Below, in pieces: positions 9,398 through 18,586 of a stretch of 37,290 bases of DNA. Each line of letters opens with the position of its first letter. The stretch's first letter is position 1. The position numbers and the translations under genes are program-made. The notes under the pieces are model-generated. The model had not been told where the DNA came from. It ran no database searches and was given only the letters and a program-made list of their open reading frames with translations. This stretch comes from a virus: positions 1-37,290 of IMG/VR virus record IMGVR_UViG_3300025120_000192; one strand, 5' to 3'.

Positions 9398-10210
9398 TTA
9401 AGAGTGAGTGATGTGAGTAACTAGAAGATTCGTATACTGAACTGGATGCGGGATATACAAAGGATTGTTTCCAGCCTGTGCATTAGCCGTGTCTACCAAG
9501 GATTGTAGTTCCGCTTCTAACGTAGCTGCCGACGTAGTGTTTGGGACAATATAGATATTGTAGTTATCTACATTCGCTTCTACATCAGGAATTACAACAG
9601 TAATTAAAGAATCACTAGTCTTGGTGATAGAAGTAATGTTTTCACAATTGAAAGCAGCCTCATCGCATTGTTTAGTGGGAGTAATAACCCTAAATGCTTT
9701 TGCCGTTTCAATAGCGGTATCCAAAAGTAAATTTTTATCATCAATAACCTTTACAACAGTAGCTTTAGTGTCATCGGTGATATTGACTACGATGTCTCCA
9801 GCGGATACAAAATGGTCAAACTTAGAATCAACAACAGTAGTAAGGTAATTCGTATCTCCTGGAGCAGTCGTTGTTCCAGAAGCGGTAGTACCATATACAG
9901 GAGAATTAATTACAGGCCATCCAGCAGAAGTTGGTGATTCATAAATAACATACCCCTTTGCCGTTGGAGCTAAGTCGGCAGGGCTAACAGAAAGAGTGCT
10001 TCCATCATCCACAGCCGTTACAACCCCTGATGTACCATCAGTGGTATTTTGAATAATCATACCAGGGCGTACTTGAGAAAAACCCCCAAGATTGAAACCC
10101 GCCCCTGAATCGATTAGCTTTCCAGATGTAGTAGTCCCATCGCTAGTTCCATTATGAACGTAAATAGGTTTCTGAAAAACAACAAATTTTGGTAGAGGAT
10201 AATCAGACAT
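9398..10210 (-). CDS. Virion protein with two small beta-barrel repeats (head fibre/decoration candidate)
   Basis: The 270-residue protein holds two copies of a roughly 55-residue module: residues 31-91 (KLIDSGAGF ... VRPGMIIQNTTDGTSGVV ... GYVIYESP) and 125-177 (VVDSKFDHF ... SAGDIVVNITDDTKATVV ... FRVITP). The same module occurs once in the 153-residue protein at 27372-27833, and related wording appears in the capsid-protein insertion. The pattern V-x-x-G-D/M-I-V-x-N-T-T-D-x-T is common in phage decoration and fibre proteins. It has its own TATCTTTG promoter 16 bases upstream. Decoration or head-fibre function is inferred from repeats and its position close to the capsid gene. Confidence 0.6.
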   Translation of the reverse strand: MSDYPLPKFVVFQKPIYVHNGTSDGTTTSGKLIDSGAGFNLGGFSQVRPGMIIQNTTDGTSGVVTAVDDGSTLSVSPADLAPTAKGYVIYESPTSAGWPVINSPVYGTTASGTTTAPGDTNYLTTVVDSKFDHFVSAGDIVVNITDDTKATVVKVIDDKNLLLDTAIETAKAFRVITPTKQCDEAAFNCENITSITKTSDSLITVVIPDVEANVDNYNIYIVPNTTSAATLEAELQSLVDTANAQAGNNPLYIPHPVQYTNLLVTHITHS

Positions 10211-10226
10211 AGTTCAATATTTTTAT

Positions 10227-10234
10227 CAAAGATA
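10227..10234 (-). promoter_or_regulatory. Late promoter -7 box (TAnnTTTG)
   Basis: The minus strand reads TATCTTTG, 16 bases upstream of ATG 10210. The -33 region has no convincing TTG. It would allow separate expression of the decoration-like gene from the 246-residue gene upstream. Confidence 0.55.
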
Positions 10235-10249
10235 GGGGTTTTAAAAAAA

Positions 10250-10990
10250 TCACTCTAGCTGCTTGTCAAGCATCTTCAATACCTCGATACCATCATCACT
10301 CTGTAAGTAGGCCGCGATAGCGGACTTCGGGTCTTCACCAAAAGGAACCGTCATCATACGCTTCTTATTGGTCTTCAAGTTAAAGTGGATGTCGCGTCCG
10401 TTATTACGCATACCCAAAAGACCTTTGTCAAGGATTAATGACACCTTACCGTACAGGTCCAAAGAGGGGTCTTCTAGCGCTTCCAAGAAGTCAGAAGGGT
10501 ATCGCTTAGCTAAGATTAAGATATCGCGCTTGAGCTCAGCAGAAGACAGCTTACTAGGGTCAATCTCTAGGAGCACCCGAGCAATCATTTCCATCTCCGT
10601 CACACTCATCTTACGCGCAGCTACCAAAGCGTCCGCCTCGACAACCATATGGTCTAGCTCCTCCTGAGCGTCCTTCTCTTTATTGACTTCAGAAAAGGTA
10701 GAGCCTGAGTCAGGGTGCAGACTCAAAAAATGCTGTAGTACCTGGTTTTCTTTTGGTACCGAAAGGAACCCGTCTTCAAAGACGATTGGTTCTAAAATAA
10801 AGTTTCCGTCTTGCTCGTCCTCGAATGGAGTTTTCTGATTGCGAGCATACCGTAAAGCGCGATTGACTTGTCCGTCAAAATACATAAGCGGCTTACGAGA
10901 AGTGTTGCGGGAAGACAGCGCAAAGGTTAGCGGTGCCACGTCGCGGTTAAGCTTGTAGACCTTGTCTACGAGTTGAGCTTGTTTTTTCAT
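10250..10990 (-). CDS. Capsid-adjacent conserved protein, unknown
   Basis: The 246-residue product begins MKKQAQLVDKVYKLNRDVAP and is mostly helical, with acidic and Leu-rich stretches (MEMIARVLLEIDPSKLSSAE, ILILAKRYPSDFLEALEDPS). It contains a polar loop with Asn/Lys (FNLKTNKKRMMTVPFG). I do not recognise a domain. It lies directly downstream of the major capsid gene, after a terminator, where crAss-like phages carry auxiliary head or vertex proteins. No -7 box is seen before its start, so it may depend on read-through of the 11015-11050 terminator, which would set a lower level than capsid protein. Confidence 0.6.
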   Translation of the reverse strand: MKKQAQLVDKVYKLNRDVAPLTFALSSRNTSRKPLMYFDGQVNRALRYARNQKTPFEDEQDGNFILEPIVFEDGFLSVPKENQVLQHFLSLHPDSGSTFSEVNKEKDAQEELDHMVVEADALVAARKMSVTEMEMIARVLLEIDPSKLSSAELKRDILILAKRYPSDFLEALEDPSLDLYGKVSLILDKGLLGMRNNGRDIHFNLKTNKKRMMTVPFGEDPKSAIAAYLQSDDGIEVLKMLDKQLE

Positions 10991-11014
10991 TTTATTAAAT
11001 TGAGAATTTATAAG

Positions 11015-11050
11015 AAAAAAGGGGAGGGGGTTTTGCTGCCCCCTCCCTTT
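11015..11050 (-). terminator. Intrinsic terminator after the capsid gene (minus strand)
   Basis: The minus-strand transcript forms a 9-bp G/C stem (GGGAGGGGG with CCCCCTCCC, 11047-11022) with an 8-base loop, followed by C and six U. It immediately follows the stop of the major capsid protein and would insulate very high capsid transcription. Confidence 0.85.
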
Positions 11051-11056
11051 CAGAGA

Positions 11057-12496
11057 TTAGTCACGGAACAAGAAGAAGTTGTTCGCGCCGAGTGTACATA
11101 CAGCTCGCTCAGACAGGAAGTTGACTTCCATAGCGTCGAGGTCGCTAGTACGTGCTCCACCAGCAGAACCAGTAATCCAAGTCTTGTAACGACGGTCTTC
11201 AGTTTCTGAAGCTCGGTACCGAACGTGGAGGAAAGGTCGCTTAGCGTTCTTACCTAGGATTTGGTCATATACAGTTGTTGAACCAGCTGGCACCAACAAG
11301 CCGTCTACCTTACCGCCATTCAAACCACCACGCATAGTTGGGTCGTTCAAGTACTTCCAGTCAGACTTATAGAAGTCATAACCACGACGGAAGCCACGGA
11401 AGCCTAAGTTCAACGCCATCTCTTCGTCATTATCAAAGAGACCGTACGAAGTACCACCAGTACCGTAAGAGTTCTGAGCAGCCAACATATCGTCGATAGC
11501 GAATGAGAAGTCACGGTTAACGAAGATTACATTCTCTTCGATAGAACCCTGCTTATCCAATCGCTGGATGATAGTATCAAACTCAGCCAATGTAGTTGGA
11601 ATACCCTGGAATACATTTCCTCGAGCGTTAACTACGTAGAACACACCTTCTGAACCAGCGGCTGTGTTACCAGCAGCACCTGCTGTTGCTTGAGAGCTCA
11701 AAGCTGCCAAAGCACCCGAGCCTACTTCCGCAGGAACAGCTTCAATCATAGCAGTCTCCAAGTAGTCATCGAAACGAAGACGTGTCTCGTGCTCAGACTT
11801 CAGATACCATAGGTATCCAGTAGCTCCGTTTTCAGAAGTTACTTCAACCCAACCGATTTGAGCCATATCAGAACCGTTGACAGCGTACTTATCCTTCAAG
11901 ATAATTGGCTTATTCTCAAAGAAGTTGTCCTCAGCCTCCAAAGAACCAACCATACCATTTGTTCCTTTGGCAAACTCAGAACCATAAACGAAGATGCTAC
12001 AAGCAGCAGACGCTTGCATACCAGCTGCCTGACCGCCAGCTTCATAGTAAGCTACGTCAATAGTAAAAGCCCCAGCAGCAACGGCGCCAACGGCAGTAAT
12101 AACAGCTTTGTTATTAAGCGTAGCAGCTCCTGCCACAGAAGAAATCATAATAGTTTGACCTACACGCAAAGCGCTATTAGCAGTTCCAGCAGGAAGAGTG
12201 ATAGTCCACGTTGCCGTATCTGCTGCGTCAGCAGTTGCTGTAACACAAGAGTCATACTTAATATGCAAACGTCCTTGCTCAGCCCACTTGATGAGGTCAG
12301 AGTTAGAAGGCATCTCCGCTCCTACCATACGCAAGAAACCAGCGATAGTACGGTTTCCGTAGCGCTCGAATTCTTTCTCGTAAGTATCAGGAAGATACTG
12401 GTTCAAGAAATTAAAGTCAGTGATATAATTTGACGCCAAAGCTTTTTGCTCTGGTGCTGGGGTTAAATCAAACCCAGGGTTTGTCAATACAGCCAT
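11057..12496 (-). CDS. Major capsid protein (HK97 fold, crAss-like)
   Basis: The 479-residue protein is placed exactly where a major capsid protein is expected: portal, acidic scaffold, capsid, terminator. The N-terminus MAVLTNPGFDLTPAPEQKAL and the segment LNQYLPDTYEKEFERYGNRT are of the kind seen in crAss-like capsid proteins. C-terminal beta strands with ARKRPFLHVRYR-like character and a hydrophobic end (CTLGANNFFLFRD) fit an HK97-type P domain. Residues about 83-175 are an Ala/Gly/Val-rich insertion (SALRVGQTIMISSVAG) that resembles the small beta-barrel module of the decoration protein. The upstream region is A-rich without a Shine-Dalgarno motif. A strong terminator follows. Confidence 0.85.
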   Translation of the reverse strand: MAVLTNPGFDLTPAPEQKALASNYITDFNFLNQYLPDTYEKEFERYGNRTIAGFLRMVGAEMPSNSDLIKWAEQGRLHIKYDSCVTATADAADTATWTITLPAGTANSALRVGQTIMISSVAGAATLNNKAVITAVGAVAAGAFTIDVAYYEAGGQAAGMQASAACSIFVYGSEFAKGTNGMVGSLEAEDNFFENKPIILKDKYAVNGSDMAQIGWVEVTSENGATGYLWYLKSEHETRLRFDDYLETAMIEAVPAEVGSGALAALSSQATAGAAGNTAAGSEGVFYVVNARGNVFQGIPTTLAEFDTIIQRLDKQGSIEENVIFVNRDFSFAIDDMLAAQNSYGTGGTSYGLFDNDEEMALNLGFRGFRRGYDFYKSDWKYLNDPTMRGGLNGGKVDGLLVPAGSTTVYDQILGKNAKRPFLHVRYRASETEDRRYKTWITGSAGGARTSDLDAMEVNFLSERAVCTLGANNFFLFRD

Positions 12497-12513
12497 TTTT
12501 CTGTTTTTAAAAA

Positions 12514-13602
12514 TTATACTCTACGGGCGCTCCTAATTTTTAGTCCGCGTCCCGAATCGGAATTTACATTCCGAATTTGCATTCCATCCTTCCTCGATGT
12601 CTCAGGCACCTTTCGCGAATCCATATTTATGTTCTTGGATTTACGACTGATGTTTTCGACTCCGTCAGCTTTGCCCTGCTCATAAAAGAACTGGGCGAAC
12701 TTAGAAGGATTCATTGCAACGCTCAAAGCCTTATGGTATCCTGCTGCGTCCTGAATCAAACCGTCGTCACCCATAAACTTATTGATAAAGTTCATAATGT
12801 CAGTCTGGTTTTTCTTCAGCTCGCTAGCGTTCCCTGGGTTAAAAGTGACGTCCTTATCTCCGACTTTAAATTCAAAACCTTTGAATTCATCAGAAAAAAC
12901 TTCGTCAGTCTTATCCCGAAACCACTCGTTACGACGAGTGTTCTCTTGTTGGACACTACTAGACTCCTTCACGTATTGTTGATAGGCTTCAAAATCTTCT
13001 TTCTCTTCGCCAGACAAAGGATTCCCACTTGACTCAAGGGGTACCTTATATTGCTCTTGAAGGTCTGAGAAATATTTCTTAGCCTTATTAACCTCTTTCT
13101 TCTTAGCGACCTTTCGCTTACGAACAACAGCTTCCTCATCGAGGTCTTCATCGTAACTGAAATCGTCTACCATACTCTTTACATCGTCGGCGTCTAAGCC
13201 GTCTTCCGTAGCGAGATAGTAGTTCGCTAAGAGAGTGTCAGGGTTCATATCGTCATAGTCCTTGTTGAGTTCAACAAAGTCTTTGAGCCCACGACCCGTC
13301 TCTTTTTTGAAACGGAAATAAGCGTCTACATCTTCAGGGAGCTCAGGCGCGGACTCGCGCTCTTCGAATAGCTCCCCTACGGTGTTAATCTCTTTTCCGT
13401 ATCGGTCCTTTAGAAATGAAAGAACTTGTTCCTCATCTAAACCAGTGGGCTCGTCTTGTGTCGGCTCCGACACAGTTTCAGCTACTGGCTCATCAGGTGT
13501 TTCACCATTTACCTCGGCCTCGTGTTTTTCAAGAAGCTCCTCTTCCACTTCTGCAACAGACTTCTCTTCTACTACGCCTAGGTCTCGTACTTTAATTTCC
13601 AT
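12514..13602 (-). CDS. Capsid scaffold-like protein
   Basis: The 362-residue protein is highly charged. Residues 1-130 are very acidic (EVEEELLEKHEAEVNGE and many Asp/Glu). A Lys-rich coiled-coil segment (residues about 160-190) follows, and a basic C-terminus (SDSGRGLKIRSARRV) ends it. This acidic-helical/basic-tail layout and the position between portal and capsid genes are those of phage scaffolding proteins. The codons for VSEPTQ near residue 43-48 are formed by a copy of the GTGTCG-N4-CGACAC palindrome (13458-13473). A TATCTTCG box, one base off the promoter consensus, sits 15 bases upstream. Confidence 0.75.
   Translation of the reverse strand: MEIKVRDLGVVEEKSVAEVEEELLEKHEAEVNGETPDEPVAETVSEPTQDEPTGLDEEQVLSFLKDRYGKEINTVGELFEERESAPELPEDVDAYFRFKKETGRGLKDFVELNKDYDDMNPDTLLANYYLATEDGLDADDVKSMVDDFSYDEDLDEEAVVRKRKVAKKKEVNKAKKYFSDLQEQYKVPLESSGNPLSGEEKEDFEAYQQYVKESSSVQQENTRRNEWFRDKTDEVFSDEFKGFEFKVGDKDVTFNPGNASELKKNQTDIMNFINKFMGDDGLIQDAAGYHKALSVAMNPSKFAQFFYEQGKADGVENISRKSKNINMDSRKVPETSRKDGMQIRNVNSDSGRGLKIRSARRV
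13458..13473. repeat. GTGTCGNNNNCGACAC palindrome, coding copy in scaffold gene
   Basis: This copy reads GTGTCGGCTCCGACAC and is identical to the copy at 34414-34429; the reverse complement equals the copy at 37122-37137. It lies inside the scaffold gene, 20 kb from the other copies, and encodes VSEPTQ there. Confidence 0.8.
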
Positions 13603-13617
13603 TGTATTTAATTTGTG

Positions 13618-13625
13618 CGAAGATA
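13618..13625 (-). promoter_or_regulatory. Variant -7 box (TATCTTCG) before the scaffold gene
   Basis: The minus strand reads TATCTTCG, differing by one base from TAnnTTTG, with 15 bases to ATG 13602, the same spacing as the other late promoters. It could start a scaffold-capsid transcript ending at the 11015-11050 terminator. Confidence 0.35.
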
Positions 13626-13642
13626 ATTATTTTTCACCGACC

Positions 13643-16078
13643 TCATCGTGGCTCAAATTCAGCAAGGTCAAAGCCATCAAGGCTATCCTCGTTTGATTCA
13701 AAATTGATAGGCGGTAAGTTATTCTTACGCTGATTTATTAGTTTCGACTGCTCTGTATTTTGCTGGCTGATACGCTTCCCTTTTGCTTCTTCACGCATAT
13801 CCTCTCGTCCAGCAATAAGTTCTTCCGTAACACCCTTGAGCTGCATATTGTAATCGAACTCCTGCTGCATCAGCTGGTTTTTAAGTTGAGCCTCCATCTG
13901 CATACGCTCGATATCAAAAGCTACCTCGGCTTGTTTAATCTGTACCTTCTGCTGACCTTCGGCCTGTATCTTCATCATCTGAGACTCCGTAGCCAGCTTC
14001 TGCGATTCGAACTGCTGCTGAGCTTGCATCTGCTGCTGCTGAAGCTGCATAGCTTCCTCGCGCTCTTGCTTCTTCTTACGCTTGAGCTTGAGCAATTGGT
14101 TGCCTAGCTTGATGTTCTTAATCTCTCTGATATCGATAGCGTCCTCCAAGTTGATATCGTTCTTAGACAGAGCCATCTGGATATTCTGCTCGAGCATAGC
14201 CCTTTGCTCTTCGTCAGGAGCCACCTCAATAAAGACACCAAAATCGTAGATATATAAATCCTTAATATCGTTAAGTATAGAAATATTGTACTTGCCTATT
14301 TGATTTGCAAACTCTTCCCTAAAGTCCGCATACTCCAATATATCAGCTACCCTACAAGACAAGGCTTCTGCCAACGATTTTAAGATAAACAAGCTACCGT
14401 CTAAAATATGTCGAGTGGCTACGTTAGAGTTAAGCGCCGCTAGTTTCTGTACCCCTACCAATGAGTTAGGGTCAGGCATAGAACCATCCCTTGCTTCGTT
14501 GAGGCCAGTGATATCACGTATCATATTGAGATAGTGATTATAGTTCCCAATCAAAGCGCTAATCTTAGACTGCCCTGAGTTACTGGTGAGCTGCTGGATA
14601 GGGACTCGAGCGTTATTAAACTCGCCATCCTGCGTATAGCTACGCCCGACTACACTACCCGTCTGAAAATACAGACGCAAAGCGTCCTCTGGGTTGTACG
14701 CATTGCCTGTACCAAGGTCCACCTCGTTAAGTCCGTCAGCATCAATAAACACACCGTCTGGAACGATGCGTGACATTACCTGCTGTAATTTAAGGTGAGT
14801 AATTTGTATCTGGTCAGCCAAGGGAATCATACGTCGAACCAGTGATTCGATGTTACCCTTGTACATACGTGGTGCACAAGCCAAATAGTTTGGAACAGCA
14901 TACTGAGATGCAGATTTAGGGCGGACCATATTTTCCGCCATCTCCCACTTGAGAATAATATTGGTTCCCATTACCATAACGCCTTCGTACCATACATCAA
15001 TAGTCTTCTCGATTTTCTCGAACCGACCCTCCTCCATCATCTCTTCTGGCGGGTTAAATGTATCGTCCTTCTCAACCACTTTAGCGCCACCGCCCTCCAT
15101 AACCTTCTTCTTATAGACAAACTTCTGAGTTGTCTTATAATTAAAGTACATAAGGGTCGTGGTATCCTGATAGAAGATATCGTTATCGTAGAACTGCTGT
15201 ACGTTGTAGTAGTCGTACCAGCTCTGAGAATACTTTGAAATTTCCTTGAGGTCGTCAGTAGTAAGGTTAGGGTCTATCTTGATAAGCTCAGTAATAGGCA
15301 CTGTCTTAATCTCTCCCCAGTAAAAATTATCCTGGAAATACGGGTCTTCTGTATAGCTATACACCACGTTAGCAGGGTCTACATACTTTACCTGTACCCC
15401 GTCGCCTTTGAGAAACTCGTGCTTTACAACACCTAAACCAAGTACAGCGAGGTCGTAGTCTACGCGCTGCCTGGTTTCGTTATATCTGTTCTGCTCAAGC
15501 AGTGTATTAATAGCCTCTTCTTCGGCTATCTCTATAGCTGGCTTATAGTTAAGCTGCATATACAAAGACAGTTCCTCATCGCTATTAGGAAGCTCATCAG
15601 GAGACACAGTAAACGGGTCAACGCCAAAACCTTCCTTTACCTGCATCAAGAGGTCTTTAGAGACCATCTGAGCCTCTATCATATCTTGATACTTACTACG
15701 CTTAGCCGAAGACATAGCATCTTGAGCATAAGCTTTTACGTCAAACAAGCGGTCTGACATACCGTTGACCACGATATCTACAAACTTAGGAATGATTGGA
15801 ATTGGAGTCCAGTCCAAGTTCAAATAAGAAAGGTCGCCGTCGACCGAAAGTTCGCTTTTATACTTAGCAATAGATTGCTCTCCACGAGCATACAATCTTA
15901 ACCGATTAAAATCTCTCCACTGACTGTAGAAGCGACAACCGTTTCCATCCCTCTTAAACCACTCATATTGAATGGCTTGTCCAATCTGCAATCCATACTC
16001 ATAAGTCGCTTTTTCAGCGTCAGACACAAATTGGGTAGGGAACGAGGCAGATGCTATGTTAACTTGAACATCTCTCAT
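13643..16078 (-). CDS. Portal protein (crAss-like)
   Basis: The 811-residue protein follows the terminase gene directly, its start overlapping the terminase stop region (TAATG at 16078). The size and text, including WKMAENMVRPKS-like wand segments, GLNEARDGSMPDPNSLVGVQ and LKLQQVMSRIVPDGVFIDAD, are of the long portal type found in crAss-like phages. The portal forms the dodecameric vertex through which DNA enters and leaves. Residues about 665-780 are a Gln/Lys/Glu-rich coiled coil (AMQLQQQQMQAQQQFESQK), a crown/barrel extension inside the head. A TACCTTTG box at 16122-16129 lies 43 bases upstream. Confidence 0.88.
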   Translation of the reverse strand: MRDVQVNIASASFPTQFVSDAEKATYEYGLQIGQAIQYEWFKRDGNGCRFYSQWRDFNRLRLYARGEQSIAKYKSELSVDGDLSYLNLDWTPIPIIPKFVDIVVNGMSDRLFDVKAYAQDAMSSAKRSKYQDMIEAQMVSKDLLMQVKEGFGVDPFTVSPDELPNSDEELSLYMQLNYKPAIEIAEEEAINTLLEQNRYNETRQRVDYDLAVLGLGVVKHEFLKGDGVQVKYVDPANVVYSYTEDPYFQDNFYWGEIKTVPITELIKIDPNLTTDDLKEISKYSQSWYDYYNVQQFYDNDIFYQDTTTLMYFNYKTTQKFVYKKKVMEGGGAKVVEKDDTFNPPEEMMEEGRFEKIEKTIDVWYEGVMVMGTNIILKWEMAENMVRPKSASQYAVPNYLACAPRMYKGNIESLVRRMIPLADQIQITHLKLQQVMSRIVPDGVFIDADGLNEVDLGTGNAYNPEDALRLYFQTGSVVGRSYTQDGEFNNARVPIQQLTSNSGQSKISALIGNYNHYLNMIRDITGLNEARDGSMPDPNSLVGVQKLAALNSNVATRHILDGSLFILKSLAEALSCRVADILEYADFREEFANQIGKYNISILNDIKDLYIYDFGVFIEVAPDEEQRAMLEQNIQMALSKNDINLEDAIDIREIKNIKLGNQLLKLKRKKKQEREEAMQLQQQQMQAQQQFESQKLATESQMMKIQAEGQQKVQIKQAEVAFDIERMQMEAQLKNQLMQQEFDYNMQLKGVTEELIAGREDMREEAKGKRISQQNTEQSKLINQRKNNLPPINFESNEDSLDGFDLAEFEPR

Positions 16079-18324
16079 TATTTAACTAGTTCGCTTGTAT
16101 TTCCACGATTGTTGTACCTAGCAAAGGTAACAGATAATTTCGATTGCTTTTCAACAGGTTGATAGATGTGTTTTTGATTTGCCATAATAGCTAATCCAGA
16201 GCTAATTGTAGCGTCAAACTTCGTCCTGTTGTTGATATCAAACTTAGCCCAGTCTTCTAGAGTTCTGGTAAATGGCATAGCGCCTATATCGCCTTGCTCT
16301 CTGTACGTACCTTCCATATCAATACCGACGTGCTTCTCAATATATGTCTCGATGGCTGAAGCGTGAGATTGCTTAACATCTTCCGATGTGTTTGGTATAC
16401 CACCCAGTTCTTTTTCGGTCTTAGATAGTTTATTAAACTTCTTGTCGGGACGGTTCATAGAGAACTTGCGGTAACCCCTGTTCTTAAAATGATAGAGAAG
16501 CCTTGGCTTGTTATTCTCTGTAAGGATAGGCATACCATAAAATATACAAGCCATCAGAACTTCTTCGAAGAATATCTCAGCGGTCTGTGGGCGAGCTACA
16601 TACTCTAAGAAAAACTCGTTGCTCGGGGCGTCGTCCATATTAAACTTAGTCATCCCGTGAAGAGAGCCGTTCGAACCCCTTCCTCCTACTACACCAGATA
16701 TATCGTATGGGTCACACCCTAATGAGCCAATATGTTCATTTCCAGGATACTTCATACCATTGCGAACTACGATGTGGTTTTGCATACGCGACGGAGGTGT
16801 CCAACCCAATAAGAAACGACCGTTACGCTCTGGCGTCCATATAACTTGGCTGTCTTTCTGACCGTCTTTCCAATGAAATGAGCCCCTAGTGAGGTAATGC
16901 TCCTTTATCATTTCGTCGTTATAGTCAATCTGCTGGTATATCTTGGTTAGATTGAATATAGACTGCTTGCTTTCATCTCGAAAGGCGTGAGACTCGGTAC
17001 GCGGAAACTGCCGATAGAACTCGTTGAGCGCGTCGGGGTCGTTCTTAAGTGAAGCCACCTCGTTCTCCCAATACTCAATAGCACCCATTTTAATAGGACT
17101 CCCATCAATTCCCTTGACATCGTGAAGCGGTTTTCTAAATACAGGCATACCATACCTATCGATATAGCCTTCAAAGTTCCACTCCATAGGAATAAAAAGG
17201 CTGTACATACCGCTCTTAGTTTGACCGTTGGCGTTACGGTTGCTCACATCGGACTGCGAGTATAACGTCTTGTAGTTGCCACCTCCTTTGCTTAGAGCGT
17301 TGGAGGTAGAACCCATCATACACTTCCCTATGATTCGGCTACCCAGACGTAAACAGGTCTTTGTGACGCGCCAGTTGTTAAGAATATTTTCTGGCTTCTC
17401 CCACTTACCGCTTTCGTCGTGAACCAATAGGAGCAGCTTTTCTCCATCATAGCTGTTGTCCGCTGTGTTTTTCCAGTCAATAGTGGTATCCAGCCCATCC
17501 AGCTCGTTGTCCTCATCGAGGTACATATTACGCTTGGTAATCTTAGAGGCAGGCACTCGGTAGGCAAGCTCTGTCTTTGGCTTGTCCATACCGTCCTGTA
17601 TAGGCTTGAAGAAGAAGGGGTAGTTAGCCGATATAGGAACCACCTTATCGGTAAACATTTTTTTGGCGTCAGAACCTGTTTTGGAAAGTATGCCCACACG
17701 AGCGTCTTTAGCTAGTGTCCCTATATTAACACATTCAGAAGAACCCATAAACGAGAATCCTGAACGACGGATTTTTAGGTAGCACATACCGAAACACCTT
17801 ACGTCAGCTTTACACGCTTCCCAGAATATATAGAATATGCGGTTTGCCTCTCGGAAGTCAGGAAGCCCTACGTCAATTTTGGTCCACTGTAAGTACGTGT
17901 AGTGGGAGCCTGTTATGTATGTAGGCACTCCGTCATTCATAAACCACGCTCCATTTTCACGCCTGTCAAACTCTCGTTCCACAAAGTCTACCCACTTATC
18001 TTTAAAATCAGCTGGCATCTCATTCCACTGAAATATAGTCTTGATACGTGTAAGCTCCTTGGGATACTCTAACGGTTGCCAGTACTGCTCTTTCTTGGAC
18101 TTACTTCGCTGTATAGGGTCGGAATCAGCCATAGGAAGAGCAATGCGAACCCCTTGAATTTGCACTATATCACCTACAGTACCATCCTTTGAGATAACTA
18201 CAAAATCGTAGTCTTCGTTATAACCATACTTCCAGCTTCGCGCTTTATTTTTCCTGTTAAGTGTACTTTTAGGAAGAATATCTTCGAGCTTAATGAGTAG
18301 TTTATTTTGACCTTCGTTCAGCAA
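16078..18324 (-). CDS. terL: Terminase large subunit
   Basis: The 748-residue packaging motor has an N-terminal ATPase and a C-terminal RNase H-like nuclease. A Walker A-like position is KIRRSGFSFMGSSE (residues 184-197), without the classic GxGKT/S loop. Walker B is LLLLVHDE (297-304). The motif FPRTESHAFRDE (440-451) and the nuclease aspartate in GSLGCDPYDISG (D538) follow, with a second acidic motif in MPILTENNKPRLLYHF. Length and style match crAss-like terminases. The start lies inside the preceding small gene (23-base overlap). It packages DNA into the prohead through the portal encoded next. Confidence 0.92.
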   Translation of the reverse strand: MLNEGQNKLLIKLEDILPKSTLNRKNKARSWKYGYNEDYDFVVISKDGTVGDIVQIQGVRIALPMADSDPIQRSKSKKEQYWQPLEYPKELTRIKTIFQWNEMPADFKDKWVDFVEREFDRRENGAWFMNDGVPTYITGSHYTYLQWTKIDVGLPDFREANRIFYIFWEACKADVRCFGMCYLKIRRSGFSFMGSSECVNIGTLAKDARVGILSKTGSDAKKMFTDKVVPISANYPFFFKPIQDGMDKPKTELAYRVPASKITKRNMYLDEDNELDGLDTTIDWKNTADNSYDGEKLLLLVHDESGKWEKPENILNNWRVTKTCLRLGSRIIGKCMMGSTSNALSKGGGNYKTLYSQSDVSNRNANGQTKSGMYSLFIPMEWNFEGYIDRYGMPVFRKPLHDVKGIDGSPIKMGAIEYWENEVASLKNDPDALNEFYRQFPRTESHAFRDESKQSIFNLTKIYQQIDYNDEMIKEHYLTRGSFHWKDGQKDSQVIWTPERNGRFLLGWTPPSRMQNHIVVRNGMKYPGNEHIGSLGCDPYDISGVVGGRGSNGSLHGMTKFNMDDAPSNEFFLEYVARPQTAEIFFEEVLMACIFYGMPILTENNKPRLLYHFKNRGYRKFSMNRPDKKFNKLSKTEKELGGIPNTSEDVKQSHASAIETYIEKHVGIDMEGTYREQGDIGAMPFTRTLEDWAKFDINNRTKFDATISSGLAIMANQKHIYQPVEKQSKLSVTFARYNNRGNTSELVK
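16122..16129 (-). promoter_or_regulatory. Possible internal promoter for portal (TACCTTTG)
   Basis: The minus strand reads TACCTTTG inside the terminase 3' end, 43 bases upstream of the portal start. It matches TAnnTTTG, but lies in coding sequence and farther from the ATG than the other boxes. Confidence 0.35.
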
Positions 18325-18586
18325 AACCCTGCTTAGTATTAGTAGATGAATCGCCTCGTTTTTCCGCTGCCTCTAAATTTTCTTTCTCTTGCTCTATACG
18401 ATTAAGTATTTCTAGCGCATCGAATATAGCAAGCTTTTTAGTTGCCGCTGCATTTTTCAATCTGTCAGCAGCTAGCTCGTCTTCAGGGTCAGGCTTGATA
18501 ATATCTTCCTTCGCAACTTTAATAAGCTGCTCTACAGCTCTATGACCAGCAGATATTATTTTTTCTTTCAGCTCTTTTGCGTTCAT
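18302..18586 (-). CDS. Small helical protein preceding terL; terminase small subunit candidate
   Basis: The 94-residue product is entirely helical and charged (MNAKELKEKIISAGHRAVEQ, then KPDPEDELAADRLKNAAATK). It immediately precedes and overlaps the terminase large subunit by 23 bases, the classic place for a small terminase subunit that binds the packaging site. A short conserved protein with a DPEDELAADR-type motif in this position is familiar to me from Bacteroidota phages. No helix-turn-helix is obvious, so the assignment rests mainly on position. Its start overlaps the stop of the GroES-like gene (ATGA). Confidence 0.55.
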   Translation of the reverse strand: MNAKELKEKIISAGHRAVEQLIKVAKEDIIKPDPEDELAADRLKNAAATKKLAIFDALEILNRIEQEKENLEAAEKRGDSSTNTKQGFAERRSK

